Source: Gammaproteobacteria bacterium
GTDB taxonomy: Bacteria > Pseudomonadota > Gammaproteobacteria > Xanthomonadales > Wenzhouxiangellaceae
Assembly (NCBI GenBank): GCA_003561495.1
Contig: PWWM01000008.1
Span: 1 to 5,267, forward strand
DNA: 5,267 nt
Reading direction: 5' to 3'
Shown: positions 1-5,267 of the stretch, in pieces
Numbering within the stretch: position 1 is the first letter of the stretch
Layout of the letters: every line of letters begins with the position of its first letter
Notes under the pieces: generated by a model
Seen by the model: only the letters and a program-made list of their open reading frames with translations
Databases searched by the model: none
Told to the model about the DNA's origin: nothing
Translations under genes and position numbers: made by a program

Positions 1-18
1 AAATGGACCCATTATCTT

Positions 19-45
19 TTTTCTGTGACCTCTGTGTCTCCGTTG
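19..45 (-). repeat. Three adjacent 9-bp CACAGAG-like units
   Basis: Read on the minus strand, three abutting 9-mers are CAACGGAGA (37-45), CACAGAGGT (28-36) and CACAGAAAA (19-27). They share the frame CA-C/A-x-GA-rich and sit just downstream of the amidase stop codon. No coding sequence covers them. Function is unknown; they could be a degenerate intergenic repeat or chance low-complexity sequence. Confidence 0.4.
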
Positions 46-52
46 TGCACAA
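43..52. repeat. 10-bp perfect palindrome TTGTGCACAA
   Basis: TTGTGCACAA is a perfect 10-bp palindrome next to the 9-bp repeats. A further pair of 7-bp inverted arms, ATGGACC (3-9) and GGTCCAT (60-66), brackets the whole patch. There is no U-tract following on the minus strand, so it is not a standard terminator for the amidase gene. It may be a protein-binding site, part of a small repeat element, or chance. Confidence 0.3.
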
Positions 53-78
53 TGGATTTGGTCCATGATGCCTGCACC

Positions 79-630
79 TCAGAGCCGCCCCAAACCGCAG
101 CCTGCAACCACGCGATCCCACGGAAATTCCGGGCCAGGGTCCAGCTTTCGGGCTACTCGGAGATCAGGATTGTCGCTGGCCGGCACCTTCCGTGTATCAA
201 GTTCATCATGTCCGGCAATCGTTTTCAGGTTGACCAGCGTCTGTTTCAGATAAACCAGCAACTCGATCAAGGCCTCGATCTGCTCATTAGGACAGGCTTC
301 CTGCCATTCCTGGTGAGTACTGTCGAGCCAATTCGGGTAGCGACCCAGGTTGACCAGCTCGATACCGACCGAGTCCTCGTTGTGTCCGGCCACATGGTGG
401 GCGATGCGATCCAGCTCCACCCACTGCTCGATTGAGCCATCGCGGTCAATATAGAAGTGCCCGCAGTTACCGGTTCCCGATTCGGGGTAATGGGCTCTCT
501 CGCCATACTCGCGCGCCATGGCCAGGTCGGGCAGTTCGGTAGCATGTATGACGACCCGTTCGATGGTATCCAGAGGTCGTGATTGCAGGTGGTGGTTATA
601 GCTCAGCAGTCTGTGACCGATTTCTCGCAT
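79..630 (-). CDS. AmpD-like N-acetylmuramoyl-L-alanine amidase (Amidase_2 fold)
   Basis: A 183-residue zinc amidase predicted to cut the bond between N-acetylmuramic acid and L-alanine in peptidoglycan or its recycled fragments. The Amidase_2/PGRP core is clear: VVIHAT (residues 26-31, zinc ligand H29), GHFYIDRDG (57-65), AHHVAGHN (77-84), GIELVN with catalytic-type E91, GHDELD with zinc ligand H141, and RKLDPGPEFPW with K162 and zinc ligand D164. These correspond to H34, E116, H154, K162 and D164 of the AmpD family. There is no signal peptide or membrane segment, so a cytoplasmic recycling role is likeliest. Total length equals typical AmpD, but the last two zinc ligands are 23 residues apart instead of about 10, and the N-terminal part differs from enterobacterial AmpD, so the symbol ampD is not assigned. 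The ATG at 630 has only a weak AGAG upstream (637-640); the frame stays open further upstream, but the motif begins soon after this start. It lies 85 bp downstream of the beta-helix gene on the same strand. Confidence 0.9.
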   Translation of the reverse strand: MREIGHRLLSYNHHLQSRPLDTIERVVIHATELPDLAMAREYGERAHYPESGTGNCGHFYIDRDGSIEQWVELDRIAHHVAGHNEDSVGIELVNLGRYPNWLDSTHQEWQEACPNEQIEALIELLVYLKQTLVNLKTIAGHDELDTRKVPASDNPDLRVARKLDPGPEFPWDRVVAGCGLGRL

Positions 631-674
631 GAAAGTCTCTGGCGCGTAAGGACTGGCTGATGTTAGCAGGACTG

Positions 675-702
675 TCCCGGGCTGGCACCCACCGGCCCGG
701 GA
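675..702 (-). terminator. GC-rich hairpin between beta-helix gene and amidase gene
   Basis: TCCCGGGC (675-682) and GCCCGGGA (695-702) form a perfect 8-bp stem. Two more G-C pairs (684/693, 685/692) lie beyond one mismatch, leaving a 6-nt loop. The hairpin begins 14 bp past the stop of the beta-helix gene. No T-run follows on the minus strand, so it is not a standard intrinsic terminator. It could attenuate read-through or stabilise the upstream mRNA end, leaving the amidase partly linked in one transcript. Confidence 0.4.
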
Positions 703-715
703 GAGCGAATGGCAT

Positions 716-1927
716 TTACATGCACACAGGTGAGGCGGAGATAACCGTCGGATCGCAGATCACCGGACCGACCAGTTCGACATCGCGGATATCGAGCCGT
801 GAACCGAAATCGGCGACCACCGGCGGCCCACCGTTGTTCATGATCGACGACGGACTGGGTTCGTCCGAGGGCACCGGGTGGTCGGGATCGGGCACCGAGC
901 GCAGCATGACCACGCCCGAGCCATGGGCCACCAGGCCGGGCCCGAAGTTATTCTGAATCTCCAGGCCACCACGGATCTCGGTGGAGGCGCCGCTCATCAG
1001 GATCATTCCTACCGGATTGCCGTTCATCACGAAGCGGGCTGTACCGAAGGGACTCAGCACCTGGCTGCCGGCCAGCGCAAGCAATCCGGGACCGCCGTTG
1101 TTCGAGCTGTCGATCAGGGTGCTGGCCACCGGCCGGCCTTCACCGGAAACCATCAACACCCCTTGACCAAGCTGGATGCCGATGGCGGCATTGTGGCGTG
1201 CCGTCAGCGTGCTGCCGACCGAGCTATCGAGTTCCAGCACAGCCAGCGTGGAATGCAGGGCGATGATCACACCGAGCGAATTGTGATCGGTATGCACCTG
1301 GGCGCCACGTAATTCTGCCATGCTGTTGCCTTCCAGAAACAATCCTGCCCCGAGATTGCCGTGAATGTCGACCGTGCCGCCAAGAACCAGCGTGGAGCCG
1401 GTGATGGCCATGATGCCGTGGCCGGTATGATCCCGGAATTCGCTGTCGGCCACGCTCATGGATGACTGTGACAGGCGCACGCCGGTCTGATTGTCGGCAA
1501 TGACTGAATCACGAATGGTCACCGTTGCGCCATTGATGGCCAGCACGCCCTCGGTCGGACTGTCATGAACCGTCAGTCCACTAATGACCACACCGCGCGC
1601 ACCGTCGACCGTGATCAACCCGTTGAACTCTGAAGTTTCAGGCTCAAAGCGTGCGCCCGAGATGGCGCCATTGACATCACCTTTCAGGGTCAGTGGCCCC
1701 TGGGTGATGGTGACGGATTCCTCGCAGGTGCCCGAAATCAGCAGGGTGTCGCCCGGGCGGGCCCTGCGCAGCCCGCGATTGAGTTGATCGCGCGGCATGC
1801 CCAGCATGGTGGCAATCGGGGAGTTATTGCATTTGACCTGAATGGTCTTGCCATCACTGGCAAGCGCCTGAACAGTCAGGGAGAGGGCGGCCACGGTAGC
1901 CAGCAGGGTCAGGGTCGTTGTCTTCAT
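716..1927 (-). CDS. Secreted right-handed parallel beta-helix repeat protein
   Basis: A 403-residue exported protein of unknown specific function. Residues 1-24 form a Sec signal peptide (basic start MKTTT, hydrophobic core, cleavage probably after ALA at 23). The N-terminal mature part has the cap-like pattern of parallel beta-helix proteins: PGDTLLISGTC (58-68) followed by VTIT and LTLKG. About nine or ten coils of some 22-30 residues follow, each opening with a G-hydrophobic pair and carrying an S/G-x-hydrophobic strand and an Asn/Asp-rich turn, for example GVVISGLTVHDSPTEG and ATVTIRDSVIADNQTG. No pectate-lyase-type catalytic set, autotransporter barrel, lipobox or anchor is visible. Four cysteines lie only at the ends (C33, C68, C391, C402), suggesting disulfides at the two caps. 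A Pro/Asp/Ser-rich loop (about 343-361) interrupts the last coils. The ATG at 1927 is chosen over one at 2041 because GGAG lies 7 nt upstream and the signal peptide starts there. The gene is divergent from the membrane regulator, its likely controller. Binding or structural protein or polysaccharide-active enzyme are all possible. Confidence 0.85.
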   Translation of the reverse strand: MKTTTLTLLATVAALSLTVQALASDGKTIQVKCNNSPIATMLGMPRDQLNRGLRRARPGDTLLISGTCEESVTITQGPLTLKGDVNGAISGARFEPETSEFNGLITVDGARGVVISGLTVHDSPTEGVLAINGATVTIRDSVIADNQTGVRLSQSSMSVADSEFRDHTGHGIMAITGSTLVLGGTVDIHGNLGAGLFLEGNSMAELRGAQVHTDHNSLGVIIALHSTLAVLELDSSVGSTLTARHNAAIGIQLGQGVLMVSGEGRPVASTLIDSSNNGGPGLLALAGSQVLSPFGTARFVMNGNPVGMILMSGASTEIRGGLEIQNNFGPGLVAHGSGVVMLRSVPDPDHPVPSDEPSPSSIMNNGGPPVVADFGSRLDIRDVELVGPVICDPTVISASPVCM

Positions 1928-1934
1928 GATCGAT

Positions 1935-1938
1935 CTCC
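1935..1938 (-). promoter_or_regulatory. Ribosome binding site of the beta-helix gene
   Basis: GGAG on the minus strand, within TTGGAGA, lies 7 nt before the ATG at 1927. This spacing is optimal. It decides the start in favour of 1927 and excludes the 38-residue upstream extension that would bury the signal peptide. Confidence 0.75.
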
Positions 1939-1957
1939 AATGTTTGGGTTGCAGTGC

Positions 1958-1987
1958 CGGCAATCGAAGCCATGGAAGCTTTTGCCG
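1958..1987. promoter_or_regulatory. 30-bp dyad in the divergent control region (possible operator)
   Basis: CGGCAA (1958-1963) and TTGCCG (1982-1987) are perfect inverted arms placed symmetrically around CCATGG (1970-1975), which is itself palindromic; 10 of 15 positions of the dyad match. The right arm coincides with the proposed -35 of the regulator promoter. The same stretch contains a direct repeat GAAGC (1966-1970 and 1975-1979), with another GAAGC copy at 2030-2034. OmpR-type winged-helix proteins often bind direct repeats, so either arrangement could be the regulator's site. Its location between two divergent genes supports a regulatory role. No binding has been shown. Confidence 0.4.
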
Positions 1988-2010
1988 CCGGTTTGTTGAC
2001 AGGCTAGAAT
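1982..2010 (+). promoter_or_regulatory. Candidate sigma-70 promoter for the regulator gene
   Basis: TTGCCG (1982-1987; 4 of 6 matches to the -35 consensus) and TAGAAT (2005-2010; 5 of 6 matches to the -10) are separated by 17 bp, the ideal spacing. Transcription would start near 2017 and leave a leader of about 35 nt. A perfect TTGACA at 1996-2001 has no -10-like hexamer at the right distance. No equally good promoter was seen for the minus-strand beta-helix gene, which may need an activator. Confidence 0.45.
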
Positions 2011-2052
2011 CGGGGTGAGGGGCATGCATGAAGCTGGACAAAAGACTTCGTG

Positions 2053-3891
2053 ATGATTGGCCAAAGAGTTTCTGAAGATCCTGAAGGCGCCGGCCTGGCC
2101 GGGGCCGGGCAGTGGTTTCGGATCGCTGATCTGGAGGTCTTTCCCGGCAGTCGCCAGGTGTTTCGTGACGGCGTCGAGCTGGCCGTGACCGGCCACACCT
2201 TCGACTTTTTCCTGGCCCTGATCGATGCCGCCCCGGACATCGCTACCCCGGACAGGTTGGCCGAACAGGTCTGGGATGGACGCCCGGTCAGCCCTGAAAC
2301 CATCAACCAGCGCGCCAAGCTGTTGCGGGATGCGTTGTCTGAAGACAGTGCTCAGCCGCGGTACTTCACGGTTGTCCGTGGTCAGGGCTACCGGTTGCTG
2401 GCCACACCCGAGGTGGTGAGTGGGCGGGATGCAGGTCGGCATCGGCCGGCCGGTTGGCTGGCTGCGGCATTGCTGGTAGCAGCGCTTACGGTGGTGGCCG
2501 TGATGGTCTGGCCGCTGGTGGTTGGAAACGAAACTTCATCAGGCGAAAGTTTGTCCGCGCAGGCCCAATCGGCAATGCATCAGCACAGTGCCCACGGGCT
2601 GCAAAAAGCCGTTGAGATTTTCAGCGAAGCACTGGCTGCAAACCCTGGTAATGCGGCCAGCCTGGTTGGGTTGGCCGAGGCGCGCCTGCTGCAGGCCCGA
2701 TACCGATTGCTGGATCGACCGGTGGCCGAGCGTCTGGCTGCAGATCTTATGGAACGTGCCGAGGAATTGGAGCCACAATCAGCGGCCGTGCGCGCCGGTC
2801 AAGGGCTGCTGGCCTGGCATCGGGGCCAGCCGGAGCGGTCAGAGGCGGCCTTTCGCGAGGCCTTGCGGCTGGATGCGCGGCATCCTGCGGCCAACCTGTA
2901 TTACGGATTGCTGCTGCTGGAGGAGCCGTCGCTTCATCGGCCCTTTGAGGCCGTCGAATTCTGGCGGCGAGGCGCTCGCTCCAATCCCGATTCCTTGCTG
3001 TTGCAGGCGCACCTGGCCTGGACCGACTGGCGAGCCGGTCGCGTTGACCAGGCCGAGACCGATTTGCGCGCGCTGATCGAAATCGAGCCGGAACTGACGC
3101 CGGCTCACTTTGTCCTCGGTGAGCTTTATCTGGCCAGTGGCCGCCAGGTCGAGGCGATCAGGCATTACCGTCGTGTGCTGGAGCTGAACCGCCATTTCAC
3201 GCCCCTGGCCCAGGATGGTCTGATGCGCGCGCTGATTGATCTCGGACTGGATGAATCCATCGAGGAAGTCCTGGTTCAGCTTCGCGCCATGCCCGAGGAT
3301 GGCGGCTGGTGGGCTGTGTTGTACCTGGTGGCCGGCCTGGAGCGGGAGCCTCCTGAGCCGGGTGCGCTCGATCGCATCCGCGCCGTGGCCGATGAGCTGG
3401 CATCACAGCGGCCGATGGAGGCGGCCTTTGCCCTGGCCATGATCGAGATGCTTGATGCGGATTTTCCCGCTGCAAAAGCCGCCCTGGAGCGAGGCGAGCC
3501 CAGACTGGCCGGCAGCCTGGGCGATCTTCCGGTCGATGGCTACTGGCGCATGCTGGTCTGTCCCTATGCTTATGTTCTCGTTGAACTGGGAGAGGTCGAG
3601 CGAGGTCACGCCATGGCCAACTGGCTGCTCAATCGTATCGAGACCGGCCCGGACCTGGCGCGCTTTGAACACCTGGATCCGCTGGTTTGTCACACCGCAC
3701 TGGGTAACTTCGATCAGGCGCTCAGCGTGCTGGAGCGCGTCTCCGAAAACGGTCTGCCCAGTGGCTGGCGTTTTCTTCGCCACCGCCCGGACCTGTCCGC
3801 CCTTCAGGTACACCCTGATTTCCAGGCGCGCATGGCGCACCTGGATGCAATGGCTCAAGAGCAGGCCCGGCGCTTTTCCGCACCACCCTGA
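2053..3891 (+). CDS. Membrane-anchored winged-helix transcriptional regulator with TPR sensor domain (CadC/ToxR-like)
   Basis: A 612-residue one-component regulator of the CadC/ToxR architecture, predicted to sit in the inner membrane with its DNA-binding domain in the cytoplasm. Residues 21-118 are an OmpR/PhoB-type winged helix: WFRIADLEVFPGSRQV start strands, LAEQVWDGRPVSPETIN leading into the recognition helix (about 80-95), and the wing RYFTVVRGQGYRLL. A polar linker leads to one transmembrane helix (about 135-157, W and AALLVAAL-type residues). The periplasmic part from about 165 holds tetratricopeptide repeats (clear up to about 385; signatures EALAANPGN, EALRLDARHP, LIEIEPELTPAH and VLELNRHF), then more degenerate helical pairs to the C-terminus. 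No receiver domain or phospho-acceptor is present, so the signal is probably sensed directly by protein-protein contact through the TPRs. A GTG at 2050 immediately precedes the chosen ATG, so the true start is uncertain by one codon; the Shine-Dalgarno is poor (GGA at 2036-2038, 14 nt away). Its divergent position suggests control of the beta-helix gene and itself. Confidence 0.88.
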   Translation: MIGQRVSEDPEGAGLAGAGQWFRIADLEVFPGSRQVFRDGVELAVTGHTFDFFLALIDAAPDIATPDRLAEQVWDGRPVSPETINQRAKLLRDALSEDSAQPRYFTVVRGQGYRLLATPEVVSGRDAGRHRPAGWLAAALLVAALTVVAVMVWPLVVGNETSSGESLSAQAQSAMHQHSAHGLQKAVEIFSEALAANPGNAASLVGLAEARLLQARYRLLDRPVAERLAADLMERAEELEPQSAAVRAGQGLLAWHRGQPERSEAAFREALRLDARHPAANLYYGLLLLEEPSLHRPFEAVEFWRRGARSNPDSLLLQAHLAWTDWRAGRVDQAETDLRALIEIEPELTPAHFVLGELYLASGRQVEAIRHYRRVLELNRHFTPLAQDGLMRALIDLGLDESIEEVLVQLRAMPEDGGWWAVLYLVAGLEREPPEPGALDRIRAVADELASQRPMEAAFALAMIEMLDADFPAAKAALERGEPRLAGSLGDLPVDGYWRMLVCPYAYVLVELGEVERGHAMANWLLNRIETGPDLARFEHLDPLVCHTALGNFDQALSVLERVSENGLPSGWRFLRHRPDLSALQVHPDFQARMAHLDAMAQEQARRFSAPP

Positions 3892-3897
3892 AAGTGA

Positions 3898-5232
3898 TCA
3901 GCGCTCGCCGCCGGCGCGCTCGGCCACACCTTCGAGCAATTCGTCGAGCTCGGCCCGGTCAAACCAGCGCCCGGCGCGCATGACGCCCTCGATATCGCGG
4001 ACATGGCTGATGTCTTCGAGCGGATTGGCCTGGAGCAGCACCAGGTCGGCCACACAACCCGGTTGCAGGCAGCCGTGCGCGGGCTGGTCGAGATAGCGTG
4101 CGATATTGGTGGTGCCGGTCGCCAGCGCTTCGGCCGGGGTCAGTCCGATTTCGACGTAGATTTCCAGTTCGTGATGAACGGCATCGCCGGGCACATTGAG
4201 AATCTGCGGCGCATCGGCGCCCAAAAGGATTGGGGCGTCGGCCTCGTGCAGCGCCTTGATCAGGGCGCGCCGGATCTCGATGAACCGCTCGCCCTGGCCT
4301 TCGGGCACGCGGCCGCGGATGTTGTCCATGGCCATGCGCCACTGCCCGCGGGTCTGGGCCGGAATCCAGCGCATGGACTCGCGCGCGAACAGCGCTTCCA
4401 CATCGCCGGTCGCCCAGTTTTCCAAAAGGCTCTGGGTGGGTACGTTGGCAATACCAGCCTCGGCCGTGCGCCGGGCCAGATCCGGAATCAGTGATTCATC
4501 CATGCCGGCCACCAGGTTGACCGCAAACAGGCCGGGGTCGGTGCCGTAGAGCTCATGACCCTCGGGCACCAGTTTCTGTCCGTAGCCATCGAGATGATCG
4601 ATCGAGCCCTGCTTCGAGTCCAGCACCCGGTCCAGCCCTACGGCCACCGAGATGTGTCCCGAATAGTCGATCCCCAGCGCCTCGGCCGTTTCAGCGATCG
4701 CATAGAAAGCCTCAGGCCACAGGCCCGGATGGAGTTTCAGCAGGTCGTAGCCGGCCTCTGCTTGAGCCCTGACCATATCGCGTGCCGCCGACGGCGAAGA
4801 GACCGTGTTGTTGTTGAATGAAGGTCCGGAGGTAATCAACCGTGGCCCGATGATGTCGCCGCTGGCGAGTTGTTGGCGCAAGTCCAGATGCCCGGGCTCT
4901 CCCAGCATGCCGCGAATGGTGGTGATGCCGTGGGCCAGGTACAGCGCAAGGGTGTCATGCACCAACTCATCGCCAAGACGCATGGGCGGGACGTGGGCGT
5001 GCATCTCGGCCAGGCCGGGAATCAGGTAGCCGGCCGATTCAACCACCGTGTCGGCCTCGTCGATGTCTTCGGCGTCGATAATGAAACCGTCACGCACCGC
5101 CAATTGCATGGGCTCGGAAACGGTCGCGGCATCGATATCGATCAGCCTGACATTGGAAAACAAAACGCTGTCGGCCAGTACGGGGGTGGCCAGGCAGCAA
5201 AGCACGAACCACATGGTGATTTTGGAGGTCAT
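3898..5232 (-). CDS. Secreted amidohydrolase-superfamily metallohydrolase
   Basis: A 444-residue exported enzyme of the amidohydrolase superfamily (imidazolonepropionase/prolidase-like branch), predicted to hydrolyse an amide or ester bond using one or two divalent metals. Residues 1-20 are a signal peptide (MTSKITMWF, hydrophobic core, cleavage after VLA). A small beta-sandwich segment (about 21-70) precedes the TIM-barrel. Metal-ligand pattern: H78-A-H80 in GLAEMHAHVP, K166 in LLKLHP (the likely carboxylated lysine), H193 in YSGHIS, H213 in SIDHLDG, and D340 in LLGADAP. The C-terminal ALATGTTNIAR and GCVADLVLL segments are typical of the superfamily, where the barrel ends and the sandwich closes. 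All expected ligands are present, so it should be active; the substrate cannot be read. The ATG at 5232 is preferred over an upstream ATG at 5265 because GAGG (5241-5244) lies 8 nt before it and the signal peptide begins there. It is convergent with the regulator gene, 6 bp apart, with no terminator visible between them. Confidence 0.88.
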   Translation of the reverse strand: MTSKITMWFVLCCLATPVLADSVLFSNVRLIDIDAATVSEPMQLAVRDGFIIDAEDIDEADTVVESAGYLIPGLAEMHAHVPPMRLGDELVHDTLALYLAHGITTIRGMLGEPGHLDLRQQLASGDIIGPRLITSGPSFNNNTVSSPSAARDMVRAQAEAGYDLLKLHPGLWPEAFYAIAETAEALGIDYSGHISVAVGLDRVLDSKQGSIDHLDGYGQKLVPEGHELYGTDPGLFAVNLVAGMDESLIPDLARRTAEAGIANVPTQSLLENWATGDVEALFARESMRWIPAQTRGQWRMAMDNIRGRVPEGQGERFIEIRRALIKALHEADAPILLGADAPQILNVPGDAVHHELEIYVEIGLTPAEALATGTTNIARYLDQPAHGCLQPGCVADLVLLQANPLEDISHVRDIEGVMRAGRWFDRAELDELLEGVAERAGGER

Positions 5233-5240
5233 GGTGAAGT

Positions 5241-5244
5241 CCTC
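5241..5244 (-). promoter_or_regulatory. Ribosome binding site of the amidohydrolase gene
   Basis: GAGG on the minus strand, within TGAGGA, lies 8 nt before the ATG at 5232. It fixes the start there and makes the upstream in-frame ATG at 5265 unlikely. The gene's promoter, or an upstream operon partner, would lie beyond the right edge. Confidence 0.7.
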
Positions 5245-5267
5245 AAGTCCATTTTTCGGGTTCAATC

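Noticed and set aside
17..22. Run of six T on the plus strand as an intrinsic terminator tail
   Set aside because: The only stem ahead of it within the window (ATGG/CCAT at 3-12) is four pairs with a 2-nt loop, too small. A stem or gene beyond the left edge cannot be seen.
25..435. Plus-strand open frame of 136 codons over the amidase gene
   Set aside because: It is antisense to the conserved amidase motifs and has no family resemblance.
1996..2001. Perfect TTGACA as a -35 box
   Set aside because: No -10-like hexamer lies 16-18 bp downstream; TAGAAT is only 3 bp away, so TTGCCG at 1982 fits better.
1928..2041. N-terminal extension of the beta-helix protein to an ATG at 2041
   Set aside because: It would put 38 residues ahead of a clear signal peptide and would run through the control region; GGAG 7 nt before the ATG at 1927 is decisive.
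1924..2442. Minus-strand open frame of 172 codons spanning the divergent region
   Set aside because: It overlaps the winged-helix coding sequence antisense and the beta-helix start, has no recognisable domain and no ribosome binding site. The strong RBS plus signal peptide at 1927 favours the other frame.
3452..4096. Plus-strand open frame of 214 codons crossing the convergent junction
   Set aside because: It lies in the wrong frame of the TPR gene and antisense to the amidohydrolase; the Trp/Arg/Ser-rich composition is typical of a shadow frame in GC-rich DNA.
4003..4494. Plus-strand open frame of 163 codons inside the amidohydrolase gene
   Set aside because: It is antisense to conserved metal-ligand segments and has no recognisable motif, so it is a shadow frame.

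Overview
The window looks like chromosomal DNA from a high-GC gammaproteobacterium (roughly 60% GC by eye). This is inferred from G/C-rich third codon positions, the Shine-Dalgarno-like sites, and a gene style (membrane-bound OmpR-type regulator with TPRs, secreted amidohydrolase, secreted beta-helix protein) familiar from Xanthomonadales and Chromatiales-like relatives such as Wenzhouxiangella. No mobile element, tRNA, rRNA or CRISPR array is visible.

Layout, left to right. Positions 1-78 are non-coding and hold short CACAGAG-like 9-bp repeats and a small palindrome. An AmpD-like N-acetylmuramoyl-L-alanine amidase (79-630, minus) follows. An 85-bp gap with a GC-rich hairpin separates it from a secreted right-handed beta-helix protein (716-1927, minus). 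A divergent control region of about 125 bp (1928-2052) contains a 30-bp dyad and a plausible plus-strand promoter. It leads into a long membrane-anchored winged-helix/TPR regulator (2053-3891, plus). Only 6 bp later, convergent and on the minus strand, lies a secreted metal-dependent amidohydrolase (3898-5232).

The beta-helix gene and the amidase face the same way and could be co-transcribed. The CadC/ToxR-like regulator is divergent from them, the classic position for a regulator that controls its neighbour and itself. The reading offered here, which is inference, is a small envelope module: a TPR-bearing one-component sensor controlling a secreted beta-helix protein and perhaps a peptidoglycan amidase. 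The amidohydrolase has its own ribosome binding site and opposite orientation and may be unrelated. Every gene falls in a known fold family. None of the substrates or signals can be read from the sequence, and no clearly new system is evident.
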